From assembly GCF_009372255.1 (NCBI RefSeq), contig NZ_LXGN01000007.1, forward strand, positions 211,001-275,000: a DNA stretch of 64,000 nucleotides. The letters are read 5' to 3'. Under the pieces are notes generated by a model. It did not search any database. It had not been told where the DNA came from and saw only the letters and a program-made list of their open reading frames with translations. The DNA is from Acinetobacter guerrae. GTDB lineage: Bacteria; Pseudomonadota; Gammaproteobacteria; Pseudomonadales; Moraxellaceae. Positions 24,365 through 33,120 of the stretch are shown piece after piece. A program made the position numbers and the translations under genes. Positions within the stretch are counted from its first letter, which is position 1; each line of letters begins with the position of its first letter.

Positions 24365-25465
24365 ATGGAACTAAAACTTAGCCAACTTCTTATTGATTCC
24401 GCTCTAACTGGTAATATCAGATCAGTTGAAATGGCATTAAAAAAAATCGCTCCTAAAATTAAGAGTGATGATCCAGAGTTGTACCATTTTATTAACAGTA
24501 GATTGCAATCGAACCTTTTACGTTCGAAAGATAATTCAAAAATACTTCCTGTTGACACTGATTCACGATTACAACTAGTTCGTGTCGAAAATCCAGTTAT
24601 TATGCCTTCAACTCCTATTCTGTCAGAAAATATTGAAAGTAAATTATTTCAAGTAGTTAAAGAACGCTCTTTAATTGAAAAATTGTTAGAACTCGGATTA
24701 ACTCCTACTAAAACAATTTTATTTGAAGGTCCTCCAGGCATAGGCAAAACAATGTCAGCTAGATGGCTGGCAAATAAATTAGAACTGCCATTAATTGTTT
24801 TAGATTTAGCTACAGTTATAAGTAGTTATCTTGGTAAAACAGGCAGCAACATTCGAGCAGTTCTTGATTACGCCTCTTCGTTCCCTTGTGTAATGCTATT
24901 AGATGAATTTGATGCAATTGCAAAACGTAGAGATGATGAGCGAGAACTAGGAGAATTGAAACGTCTAGTCACGGTGCTTTTACAGACACTAGATGACTGG
25001 CCAGAATCATCCATCTTAATAGCAGCTACAAATCATAGCGAATTACTTGATCCGGCAATTTGGCGTAGATTTGACTTACAACTTAAGTTCAGTAATCCAA
25101 CTCCACAAATGATCGAAGCTTATATAGAACAGCAACATTCTGACTTAAAAAAACATAAAAAACTTTTATGTGACCTTTTTTCAGGAAAATCTTTTAGCGA
25201 TATTGAAAGAACATTTAACTTAGCTAGAAAAGAAGCCTTTATAAAAGACCAAGCACTCATTAATATTCTTTTAGGAAGAAATGAAAATTTAGAATCAGTT
25301 TCTAATACTTCTCAACAGCAAATTTCTAAAACCGAAAGAAATGAAATTGTGCTTAAACTATATCGAAAAGGTCTTTCTCAAAGAAAAATCGCTGAAGAAA
25401 CAGGCTTAAGTAGACCAACGATTAAAAAAATTATTACCACTTTACAAACAATTGAGAGTAATTAA
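24365..25465 (+). CDS. ietA: AAA ATPase of an IetAS-type system
   Basis: 366 residues. The AAA module has Walker A GPPGIGKT (122-129), Walker B LLDEFD (178-183), sensor-1 ATN (221-223) and the arginine-finger region IWRRFD (232-237). A C-terminal resolvase-like HTH (about 325-362: RKGLSQRKIAEETGLSRPTI) is fused to it. Paired ATPase-subtilase genes are known as IetAS, first described for plasmid incompatibility or maintenance on Agrobacterium plasmids and later listed among anti-phage systems. The ATPase is thought to restrain or direct the protease. The stop is 2 bases before the protease ATG, so the pair is one operon. Confidence 0.85.
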   Translation: MELKLSQLLIDSALTGNIRSVEMALKKIAPKIKSDDPELYHFINSRLQSNLLRSKDNSKILPVDTDSRLQLVRVENPVIMPSTPILSENIESKLFQVVKERSLIEKLLELGLTPTKTILFEGPPGIGKTMSARWLANKLELPLIVLDLATVISSYLGKTGSNIRAVLDYASSFPCVMLLDEFDAIAKRRDDERELGELKRLVTVLLQTLDDWPESSILIAATNHSELLDPAIWRRFDLQLKFSNPTPQMIEAYIEQQHSDLKKHKKLLCDLFSGKSFSDIERTFNLARKEAFIKDQALINILLGRNENLESVSNTSQQQISKTERNEIVLKLYRKGLSQRKIAEETGLSRPTIKKIITTLQTIESN

Positions 25466-25467
25466 AT

Positions 25468-27660
25468 ATGAAGAACTTCCTCATAGGTTATGGTGAAACC
25501 ATTACAAATCCAGTTTACATAAAAACTGGCGGTGGCGATAAGAAACATCCCTATTCCATAGAAGAAGGGAGATTAAGATTCCAACATAATTTAGAGGAAA
25601 TTATGTGGGAAATCGAAAATAAACCTGCGGATGCATGTGCTAATGATGAGGTCGTGGTCAAGTTTATTCAACACCCTTCATATTTAGCTAAAACTTATTA
25701 TCCTCGTAAGCTGTTTAAAAAATTTGGGATGAAAGATATAGGATCAAAATCTATAAAAATTTCCCCTGATAGTTGGGCTACACGTAAACATCCAGATATT
25801 GCTATAACTTCTTGCATATATGTATCAGGAAAAAAAACTGATTATCAAAAAATGCTTAAAAATGTTGAAGAAAATGATTTAGATCAAGTTACTTTAGACT
25901 TTATTCGAACAATTGAACGTGTTGATATTTTTACTTCAGAAGAAAAGATTAAAAATTTAGATCCGACTAGACAAATCAATAAACTTGAAGTGGTAATTCA
26001 CGCATCCCAAGAAGAAGAAAGTATTCTAGAAGCTTTTCTAAAATATGTTGATAAGCTAGGAGGAAATGCGGAAAAAAATAAAAGTAAATTTGTTGGAGGC
26101 TTAACATTCTTACCTGTAACTATTGAACATGGTCTTGAAGAGGAGCTTGCTGAATTTTCTCATTTGCGAGCGTTAAGAAGTATTCCCAAGTTACGTTTCA
26201 ATAAGCCTAATTTAACAAGGACACAATTAAAAGAAGCTTTTGCCTTTCCTCAAAATTATCAACTCTCTGATAAGTTTAAAGTATGTATTTTCGATGGTGG
26301 CCTTGGAAGCATTCATCTTCTGGGAGATTTAGCTAAGGAAATTATACCTGTTGATGTTTCTACATCTCATCCCCATTTTTTAGCACATGGTAGTGAAGTA
26401 TGCTCAACTTATCTATTTGGACCATATCAACCAGGTTCTGGGTTGTTAGGCTCTCCGTACACAAGTGTGGATGTAGTTAGAGTTCTTTCACCAGAAGATG
26501 AGCATGATCCTGATTTATTTAATGTCTTATCAAGAATTGAAGATGTACTTAAAGAAAAAAAGTATAAATATATTAATTTGAGTCTAGGACCTCAAATAGC
26601 TGTTGATGATGATGATGTACATGTATGGACCTCTGTCCTCGACCAATATCTACAAGATGGACATTGTTTAGCGACAATTGCTATTGGAAATGATGGCGAC
26701 CTACCTGGAGAATTAGGACGCATCCAACCCCCAAGTGACATGGTTAACAGCCTTGCTATTGGAGCAATTGATTGCCAAAGCGAAGATTGGGAACGTGCCC
26801 CTTATAGCTGTACGGGTCCTGGAAGAAGTCCTGGCTTAATTAAACCTGATGGAGTTTTATTTGGTGGAAGTGAAAAGGAGATGTTCCATGTTTACTCACC
26901 ATTAACTCATTCAATAATCTCGACAATGGGCACTAGCTTCGCTTCCCCACTTGCCATGCGTGTAGCAGCTGGTATTGATGCATTAACAGATTTTGAGTTA
27001 ACAACAAATTCAATTAAAGCCTTAATGATTCATAAGGCTAAACCAAAACAACATTCACAAAATAATGTAGGTTGGGGTAAATTACCACATCAACCAGAAG
27101 AAGTATTAGAATGCTTAGATGATGAAGCTACAATTCTATTTCAGGGAGAACTTAAACCAGACCAACATTTGCGTATACCTATTCCAGTTCCTAAAGACGC
27201 GGATTGTACATGGGTTATTTTAAAAGCAACATTCAGTATTAATGCTATTACAGATCCTGAACATCCACTGCACTACACCCGATCAGGTTTGGATATTACT
27301 TTTAGAGCTAATCAAAATAAGAAAAATGATGAACAACAACATCCTGATGCAAAAACTTTTTTCTCAAGTAAAGGCTTATATCTAACTGAAGAAGAATTAA
27401 GAGAAGATGCACATAAATGGGAAACAACAATATCTAGAAGCCAAAGATTTAAATTATCTACTCTTGAAGATCCTTTATTTGATGTTAAATACCATGCTAG
27501 AGAACAAGGTGCTGCGACTGAAATATCAGAACTATCTCCTATTAGATATTCTTTAGTTTTATCAATTCAAACTGTGGGTGATGTGAACGTATACAATAGT
27601 ATTCTGCAAAAAAATCAGACTCTTCTACCCGTAAAAGTTTCAAACCGAATTCAACTTTAA
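25468..27660 (+). CDS. ietS: subtilisin-like (S8) serine protease of an IetAS-type system
   Basis: 730 residues. The catalytic triad is visible: D276 (KVCIFDGGLG), H307 (HFLAHGSEV) and S490 (STMGTSFASP), with the oxyanion Asn N408 (AIGNDGD). There is no signal peptide, so it acts in the cytosol, unlike secreted subtilases. The 270-residue N-terminal region and the C-terminal 170 residues (beta-rich) are unassigned and could sense the trigger. Encoded directly behind an AAA ATPase, it fits the toxin/effector half of IetAS. It is the last gene before attR. Confidence 0.87.
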   Translation: MKNFLIGYGETITNPVYIKTGGGDKKHPYSIEEGRLRFQHNLEEIMWEIENKPADACANDEVVVKFIQHPSYLAKTYYPRKLFKKFGMKDIGSKSIKISPDSWATRKHPDIAITSCIYVSGKKTDYQKMLKNVEENDLDQVTLDFIRTIERVDIFTSEEKIKNLDPTRQINKLEVVIHASQEEESILEAFLKYVDKLGGNAEKNKSKFVGGLTFLPVTIEHGLEEELAEFSHLRALRSIPKLRFNKPNLTRTQLKEAFAFPQNYQLSDKFKVCIFDGGLGSIHLLGDLAKEIIPVDVSTSHPHFLAHGSEVCSTYLFGPYQPGSGLLGSPYTSVDVVRVLSPEDEHDPDLFNVLSRIEDVLKEKKYKYINLSLGPQIAVDDDDVHVWTSVLDQYLQDGHCLATIAIGNDGDLPGELGRIQPPSDMVNSLAIGAIDCQSEDWERAPYSCTGPGRSPGLIKPDGVLFGGSEKEMFHVYSPLTHSIISTMGTSFASPLAMRVAAGIDALTDFELTTNSIKALMIHKAKPKQHSQNNVGWGKLPHQPEEVLECLDDEATILFQGELKPDQHLRIPIPVPKDADCTWVILKATFSINAITDPEHPLHYTRSGLDITFRANQNKKNDEQQHPDAKTFFSSKGLYLTEEELREDAHKWETTISRSQRFKLSTLEDPLFDVKYHAREQGAATEISELSPIRYSLVLSIQTVGDVNVYNSILQKNQTLLPVKVSNRIQL

Positions 27661-27697
27661 AGCTAATAATTTATCAGATCAGATTAAATTATTTTAG

Positions 27698-27728
27698 TAG
27701 TTCGAATCCTAAATAAGGATTCGAACTA
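27698..27728. terminator. perfect 13-bp inverted repeat after the protease gene
   Basis: Arms 27698-27710 and 27716-27728 (TAGTTCGAATCCT and its inverse) enclose a 5-base loop. It lies 38 bases past the stop codon of the protease gene, but no T run follows. GTTCGAATCC is also the consensus of a tRNA T-arm, so it could be a relic of tRNA sequence rather than a terminator. A second imperfect inverted repeat follows at 27732-27760. Confidence 0.45.
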
Positions 27729-27773
27729 GAACTATTAATTGAATAAAATTCAGTTAATAGTACTTAAGAAAAT

Positions 27774-27792
27774 AAGGATACAATTAGGGATA
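27774..27792. repeat. putative integrase arm-binding repeats, right
   Basis: AAGGATA at 27774-27780 and AGGGATA at 27786-27792 repeat the word found beside attL, about 60-80 bases inside the right attachment site. Confidence 0.4.
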
Positions 27793-27851
27793 CAACTCAA
27801 TATAATTTTAAAATATTTAAATATAAAACAATTGCTTAAATTAAAAATCCA

Positions 27852-27871
27852 AGTCCCGCCGAGCGCACCAC
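27852..27871 (+). other. right attachment site (attR core)
   Basis: An exact 20-base copy of the tRNA-Arg 3' end (with CCA), without the rest of the tRNA. It marks the right junction of the element. Confidence 0.92.
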
Positions 27872-28207
27872 TTTATTGTATAATTTAGTATTTAGAAGAA
27901 TATTCAAATCTATCCGAATATTAAAAATCAATAACTTAATAAAATTCAAAATAAATAATTGTCTCTATTGATCTATCAAAATCTACGTTTTTTACGGTAA
28001 TTTATACGGCAAACTTATTTTACCGTGAAACTGATACCGCAAAAATGCCAAAAATTGTTTGAATAGCCACCGATTTTGTAGACACCATTAAGTTAGATCT
28101 GGACTGCCACCACTCTCCTATTCGATAATTTTTTTAATCATATTGGCATTCAAATTGCATTCAAATTAACACTTTCCTTAAATTTTACTTAAAATGGAGC
28201 GGTTATT
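27872..28207. other. A+T-rich intergenic region right of attR
   Basis: No reading frame or RNA gene can be supported. It contains an ACGGTAA/TTACCGT inverted repeat (27994-28000 and 28020-28026), a possible regulatory site. The segment around 28060-28120 is richer in G+C than the rest and might be an old insertion-sequence end, but I cannot match it. TGGAGCGG just before 28208 is the ribosome-binding site of the next gene. Confidence 0.4.
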
Positions 28208-29434
28208 TTGAAAAAATCACTTTTATCAATACTTGTTTTGGGGTGTTCTGCATTTGCTACAGTATATGCTGATGATTTCACAGTTTTAAAACAAATATCT
28301 GATAAACCCACCTTACTTAAAAGTGGACCTTATTCTGGAAATTATTATATCCCCTCCACTCTTTCAACAATTAAATGGGGATATTTGCCAAATAAAGATA
28401 CAAAATCAGTTTTAACCGTACCATCTGGAAGCACTATCACATTTGATACAGTTTCACATGAAGGTTTACTTGAAGATCAAGGGCGTGATGCTGAAAAATA
28501 TTTTAAATCTAAAGGTGTTAAATCGGACTATATTTTAGATGAAGCAAAATTAATTACAAAATCTAACTTAAAACATGATTTCGTCAAAGATGGTCCTCAT
28601 ATCATTACAGGTCCAGTCGCTATTGAAGGGGCTATGCCAGGTGATATTTTAAAAGTTGAGATTATTAAAGTCGAGCCACGAGTACCTTACGGGGTCATAT
28701 CGAATCGACATGGCAAGGGTGCTTTAGCTGGCGAATTTCCTAAAACCCCAGCTAGTCCAAATCCCTCAGTAAATGATCCCGCATCATTTGGAAATGTTTC
28801 AATATTCACCCCTATTGAGAAGAATGCAAAAGGTGAATATGAAGGTGTAATGAAAACAGATTCTGGTAAATCTATACGCTTCCCACTTTACCCATTCATG
28901 GGAACTATGGGTGTTGCACCGAATACCAGCGAACCAGTAAATTCCATTCCACCTGCTTTCTTTGGCGGAAACATTGATATTAATGAGCTTGGTGCTGGAG
29001 CGACAGCCTATTATCCAGTGCAAGTTCCTGGTGCAATGTTCTATACTGGGGATAGTCATTTTGTGCAAGGTGATGGCGAAGTTGCATTAACGGCGCTTGA
29101 AGGGTCTGCTCGTGCTACTTTGAAAATTACAGTACTTAAATCTGGACGCGATAAAATACCAGGTAAAGAGATTAAACAGCCTTTAGCTGAAAATGCAGAA
29201 TTCTGGATTACTCCCGGTTTAGATCCAGATCTTGATGAAGCAATGAAGAAATCAACTCGTGAAGCTATTGCCTTTTTAAAGAATGAATTTGGCATCGATG
29301 AAGCCACTGCCTACGCATACTTAAGTGCAGCGACTGATTTTCAGGTTTCACAGGTAGTAGATCGTACAAAAGGTATCCATGCCATGATTCGTAAGGCTGA
29401 TTTTAAAGAGTTTATTGAGGAAGCGAAAAAGTAA
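28208..29434 (+). CDS. secreted acetamidase/formamidase-family protein
   Basis: 408 residues beginning with a signal peptide (MKKSLLSILVLGCSAFATVYA). The rest follows the FmdA/AmdA amidohydrolase family: TFDTVSHEGLL, HIITGPVAIEGAMPGDILKV, MGVAP and GGNIDINELGAGA, then GDSHFVQGDGEVALTALE. These enzymes split small amides (formamide, acetamide) into ammonia and the acid and bind metal through conserved His/Asp residues. Most are cytosolic, so a periplasmic form is less usual. The start is TTG, with GGAG 9 bases upstream. A strong hairpin follows. Confidence 0.85.
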   Translation: MKKSLLSILVLGCSAFATVYADDFTVLKQISDKPTLLKSGPYSGNYYIPSTLSTIKWGYLPNKDTKSVLTVPSGSTITFDTVSHEGLLEDQGRDAEKYFKSKGVKSDYILDEAKLITKSNLKHDFVKDGPHIITGPVAIEGAMPGDILKVEIIKVEPRVPYGVISNRHGKGALAGEFPKTPASPNPSVNDPASFGNVSIFTPIEKNAKGEYEGVMKTDSGKSIRFPLYPFMGTMGVAPNTSEPVNSIPPAFFGGNIDINELGAGATAYYPVQVPGAMFYTGDSHFVQGDGEVALTALEGSARATLKITVLKSGRDKIPGKEIKQPLAENAEFWITPGLDPDLDEAMKKSTREAIAFLKNEFGIDEATAYAYLSAATDFQVSQVVDRTKGIHAMIRKADFKEFIEEAKK

Positions 29435-29447
29435 TTTCAAAGTCAAT

Positions 29448-29473
29448 AATAACCTCGTTTAGGCGAGGTTATT
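29448..29473 (+). terminator. hairpin after the amidase gene
   Basis: AATAACCTCG (29448-29457) and its exact inverse (29464-29473) form a 10-bp stem with a 6-base loop, 13 bases after the stop codon. The T run is absent. Confidence 0.65.
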
Positions 29474-29520
29474 AAACTAATCTCAATAATTGCATGCTCT
29501 ATACTATAACCGCACGATAA

Positions 29521-29664
29521 AGCACCACGTTAAGTGGTATTGGTACATTAAAGACTGTCAAAATCCTTACGGAGCGTTATCGGAATAAAGGTAAAAAACT
29601 CAGTCCAAGATTCTATTTGATTACAGGAACTTATAATTTAGAGCTGCGTAAAAGTGATTTATAA
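29521..29664 (+). pseudogene. C-terminal remnant of an IS5-type transposase
   Basis: A short frame without a start reads ...KTVKILTERYRNKGKKLSP followed by RFYLITGTYNLEL and a stop. This matches the C-terminal end of IS5-family (IS427/IS1031 group) transposases, which run VKxFKILAERYRN-R-RF-LRFNLIAGIYN-EL. No inverted repeats or N-terminal part remain. The other bases of the 29435-29946 gap show nothing beyond the hairpin before it and, presumably, the porin promoter. Confidence 0.55.
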
Positions 29665-29946
29665 AAGAAGTCTATTCAATTAAATAAATATTTAAAATTT
29701 AACTTTTAGTCTTATTTGTAAAATACCGTAGAGGTGGATTAGATCTAATGAATCGAAATCACTTTTAATGGTTTAGCCGATAGAGATTTGCACACCTAAA
29801 TAAATTTAGACTAACTGTTCAAAAAAATAGCATGAAAATTCAAGTGAATTTTTGTTGATTAAATTTTAAAACATGGTTAGATTTTTCAAACTCATTGTTG
29901 ATAAACAATGACTGGACAATTTTTTAAACCTATGTGGTCGAGTTAA

Positions 29947-31230
29947 ATGAAAATTCAGGGACTGAAACAATTCAGTATTGTGAGCTGTGTTGCAGCAATA
30001 TCCAGTTTTAATCTAAGTTATGCAGACGATGCCTTTAGCCCTCAGAGCAAGTATCTATTGGGCGACTGGAATGGCCAACGTACTGAATTGGCGAGTAAAG
30101 GGATTAATTTTGATGCTAACCTATATGTCGATACAGACTATCTGGCAGATGGTGGTTACAAACCAAGAGATGGGGCAACATTTGCTAGTCAGCTCTGGTT
30201 AGGAAGTAGTCTGGATTTAGAAAAGTTACTTGGTTGGAAAGGTGTGTCCGTTCGTACCATCGTTACTGCTCGTCAAGGACAAAGCACCAGTGTAGATAAC
30301 ATTTCATACCCTGGTGCACCCCAAATGGCAAACACTCAAGCCACTTGGGGACGGGGCAATGTTGACTCACGTCTAACACAGTTTTCGATTGAAAAAATCT
30401 TTACAGATACAGGCTGGAGTGTCCGTGTGGGACGTATCGGCATGGGATCATATTTTAATGCCATGGGCTGTGACTTTCAGAGCACTTCATTTTGTACAGC
30501 ACAAAATGGAAAATGGATGGGCAATGTCTGGTATAACGAGCCTGTGGCACAATGGGCAGGTATCGTAAAATACCGATTTACCCCTGAGCTTTCTGCACAA
30601 ATTGGTGTTTTTGAGTTTAATCCGACCAATATCAAGGAAAATCAGGGCTGGAACTTAAAGTCCAATGAAATGGATGGAGTCACTGTTCCAGTTGAATTAC
30701 ATTATCAACCAAAACAGGGAATTAACCAGTTACCAGGAAGTTATCGTCTGGGTGTTTTTTATAACAATGCCGATAAAACACAAAACAAAGATGTGCTAAC
30801 AGGTGAACAAAAAGACCGGGCGTATGCAGGATGGTTTACCGCAGATCAGCAACTCAGTTCTGTTGATGGTGGAAAACGTGGTTTATATGGATTTACCAAT
30901 ATTTCATTTCATGACACCACCGTCAATAAAATCGACAACACCCAACAAATCGGGATTCGTTATCTTGGACTATTCGATGAACATCCAAACGATATCTTGG
31001 GCTTAGGTGTTAACCGTATTCATGTCAATGATCGTTATCGCGATGGAGTTTATAATAAAAAAGCCGCGATTAATGAAGATGCAGAATATAACATCGAACT
31101 TAATTACTCACATTATGTCACGCCATGGCTCATGCTACGCCCTGTTGTGCAATATGTGGTTCAGCCTGGTGCGACCGATAAAGTAGATAATGCATTGGTA
31201 CTCGGTCTTACCACCAAAGTGATTTTCTAA
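29947..31230 (+). CDS. OprB-type carbohydrate porin
   Basis: An outer-membrane beta-barrel of 427 residues. The signal peptide ends in LSYA-DDAF. It continues with the OprB opening LLGDWNGQRTELASKGINF, the usual GRI-G(S)YF segment, repeated amphipathic strands and a C-terminal Phe (TTKVIF), the sorting signal for barrel assembly. OprB porins let glucose and other sugars pass, but some Acinetobacter members take other small solutes, so the substrate is open. A single-gene unit with its own terminator. Confidence 0.83.
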   Translation: MKIQGLKQFSIVSCVAAISSFNLSYADDAFSPQSKYLLGDWNGQRTELASKGINFDANLYVDTDYLADGGYKPRDGATFASQLWLGSSLDLEKLLGWKGVSVRTIVTARQGQSTSVDNISYPGAPQMANTQATWGRGNVDSRLTQFSIEKIFTDTGWSVRVGRIGMGSYFNAMGCDFQSTSFCTAQNGKWMGNVWYNEPVAQWAGIVKYRFTPELSAQIGVFEFNPTNIKENQGWNLKSNEMDGVTVPVELHYQPKQGINQLPGSYRLGVFYNNADKTQNKDVLTGEQKDRAYAGWFTADQQLSSVDGGKRGLYGFTNISFHDTTVNKIDNTQQIGIRYLGLFDEHPNDILGLGVNRIHVNDRYRDGVYNKKAAINEDAEYNIELNYSHYVTPWLMLRPVVQYVVQPGATDKVDNALVLGLTTKVIF

Positions 31231-31248
31231 AGTCTATCCCATTCTAAA

Positions 31249-31285
31249 ATATGCTGTGAGTTTCATACTGACAGCATATTTTTTT
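31249..31285 (+). terminator. intrinsic terminator of the porin gene
   Basis: ATATGCTGT (31249-31257) pairs with ACAGCATAT (31271-31279), followed by T7. Confidence 0.85.
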
Positions 31286-31397
31286 AAATAAACTATTTTA
31301 AAATTGATCACTAAAAATAACATCGCCTTACTTTTTTATTGAACCAATCTCTGCCAAGATAAAAATGCAATAAAACAATGATAGAGAGGTAATGCCA

Positions 31398-32414
31398 ATG
31401 ATTTCAAGAAACCTCCCCCTCACCGATATCCATCGTCATTTGGACGGTAATATTCGTGCGCAAACAATTTTAGATTTAGGTCAACAATACCAAATTACTT
31501 TACCTGCTCAAACACTTGAAGAATTACGCCCACATGTACAAGTCACGGATAATCAGCCAGATTTGCTCAGTTTTTTAGCGAAATTAGATTGGGGCGTCAA
31601 GGTCTTGGCAAGTCTGGAGGCGTGCCAACGTATTGCCTATGAAAATATCGAAGATGCAAAACAACAAGGGCTGGATTATATTGAACTGCGTTTTTCTCCA
31701 GGCTATATGGGAATGACACATCATCTTCCGTTGGCTGGTGTTGTTGAAGCCGTTATTGATGGTGTACAACAAGGATGTCGAGATTTGGGCATAAAAGCCA
31801 ATTTGATTGGGATCATGAGTCGTACTTTTGGACAAGCAGCCTGTCAAGCTGAACTCGATGCCTTACTGGCACATAAACTTCATATCACCGCATTGGACTT
31901 GGCAGGTGATGAACTGGGATTTCCTGGAACTCTTTTCTTAGACCAGTTTAAACAGGCTCGAAATGCAGGTTGGCATATTACGGTACATGCGGGTGAAGCT
32001 GCAGGGCCAGAAAGTATTTGGCAAGCTATACAGGAACTTGGGGCAGAACGGATCGGTCATGGTGTAAAAGCGATTCAAGATCCTAAACTGATGGATTATC
32101 TGGCTGAACATGAGATTGCAATTGAATCCTGTATAACGTCAAATGTACAAACCAACACAGTCAGTTCAATCGAAAAACATCCAATTAAGGAGTTTTTACA
32201 ACATGGAATATTGGCAACCATCAATACTGATGACCCTGCGGTAGAAGGTATTGAAATTCAACATGAATATCAAGTTGCAGCACCACAAGCGGGTTTAACT
32301 CAGAATCAAATCCGCACCGCGCAAGAAAATGGTTTGAAAGTGGCATTTTTATCTGAACAGGAAAAACAGCTATTAAAGAATCAAGCTTTAGCCCGCCAAC
32401 ACGAAGTTGCCTAA
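31398..32414 (+). CDS. add: adenosine deaminase
   Basis: Hydrolyses adenosine (and deoxyadenosine) to inosine and ammonia in purine salvage. Zinc ligands and active-site motifs are present: HRHLDG near the N-terminus, HAGE, GHG, SNVQT and the metal-binding NTDDP. I start at the second ATG (31398; 338 residues) because GAGG lies 8 bases before it but only 2 bases before the first ATG (31392). Adenine deaminases of this superfamily have similar motifs, so adenine as substrate cannot be fully excluded. Confidence 0.88.
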   Translation: MISRNLPLTDIHRHLDGNIRAQTILDLGQQYQITLPAQTLEELRPHVQVTDNQPDLLSFLAKLDWGVKVLASLEACQRIAYENIEDAKQQGLDYIELRFSPGYMGMTHHLPLAGVVEAVIDGVQQGCRDLGIKANLIGIMSRTFGQAACQAELDALLAHKLHITALDLAGDELGFPGTLFLDQFKQARNAGWHITVHAGEAAGPESIWQAIQELGAERIGHGVKAIQDPKLMDYLAEHEIAIESCITSNVQTNTVSSIEKHPIKEFLQHGILATINTDDPAVEGIEIQHEYQVAAPQAGLTQNQIRTAQENGLKVAFLSEQEKQLLKNQALARQHEVA

Positions 32415-32473
32415 TTTTTTAAATTTCAGTGGTTCGAGTTTGAAGTGGCTATGAAAATAGCCATCTTGTAGAC

Positions 32474-33103
32474 TTAATCAATCGACAGCGTATTTTTCTG
32501 TTGTAGGTTTGCAATATGCGTACGATGAGTTTTCCATGATGGCTCCAATATTTCTTTTTCGATTCGATACTTAATTCTTTTTTGCTTCATAGCTGGAATC
32601 ACCTCCTGATTAAATTTTTTCACATGTGTGATCCAATCTTTACCACGACAAACATGTTCGGGCATGACGGTTTTAAACTCGCTACGTGATGTAAATACAA
32701 TGACTGAATGTAGATACTCAGGAACAACTACATCCTCAAGAATTTGCTCCAATACTTTTAAATGCTTGAAGTTCTGATGGATTGGATTTTGGAAACGATA
32801 ATTTTTCTTATAAATTTTTTGTGTCCAATGTTTTTGGTTAATACTGCCAAAAATCCAGCCAGTATAGTTTTTGGTTTCAATAATAAACACCCCATATGGG
32901 CTAATCAAAATATGATCAATTTGTGTTGTTCCATTTTGCTCATCAGGAATCGTACAATTATTCAGAATGATATATTCTTCACCTAAATAACGCTTGGCCT
33001 GATCAATGACCACGCTCTCCCCCATTTTCCCTTTAAAAGTTGGGGAAGATAAATAGGATAGAAGCCCGATAATAACAATAAAAAAAATGACATATAAAAA
33101 CAT
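32474..33103 (-). CDS. membrane-anchored NERD-domain protein
   Basis: 209 residues: one N-terminal membrane helix (MFLYVIFFIVIIGLLSYL), then a NERD domain with GKMGESVV, QIDHILISPYGVFIIETKNY and W. The D...E-x-K arrangement (IDH, then ETK) is that of a nuclease-related PD-(D/E)xK fold. NERD proteins are mostly uncharacterised and some belong to defence modules. No partner gene is adjacent; downstream is add (convergent). Confidence 0.8.
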   Translation of the reverse strand: MFLYVIFFIVIIGLLSYLSSPTFKGKMGESVVIDQAKRYLGEEYIILNNCTIPDEQNGTTQIDHILISPYGVFIIETKNYTGWIFGSINQKHWTQKIYKKNYRFQNPIHQNFKHLKVLEQILEDVVVPEYLHSVIVFTSRSEFKTVMPEHVCRGKDWITHVKKFNQEVIPAMKQKRIKYRIEKEILEPSWKTHRTHIANLQQKNTLSID

Positions 33104-33120
33104 ATAATTATCCTTATATT

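Larger units (their letters stand above)
6372..27871. mobile_element. tRNA-Arg-integrated prophage remnant or phage satellite carrying defence genes
   Basis: Its ends are defined by a 20-bp direct repeat (6372-6391 and 27852-27871) derived from the tRNA-Arg 3' end, with a tyrosine integrase just inside the left copy. Contents in order: integrase, unknown gene, AlpA-like and KilA-N/antirepressor regulators, C4-like RNA, replication protein and DnaB helicase (all rightward); lipoprotein, three large ejection-type virion proteins, small virion protein, cupin protein and a HTH-like pair (all leftward); TIR protein, damaged AlpA-like gene, small gene and an AAA ATPase/subtilase pair (rightward). 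No terminase, portal, capsid, tail or lysis genes are present, so it cannot form particles alone. Confidence 0.92.
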
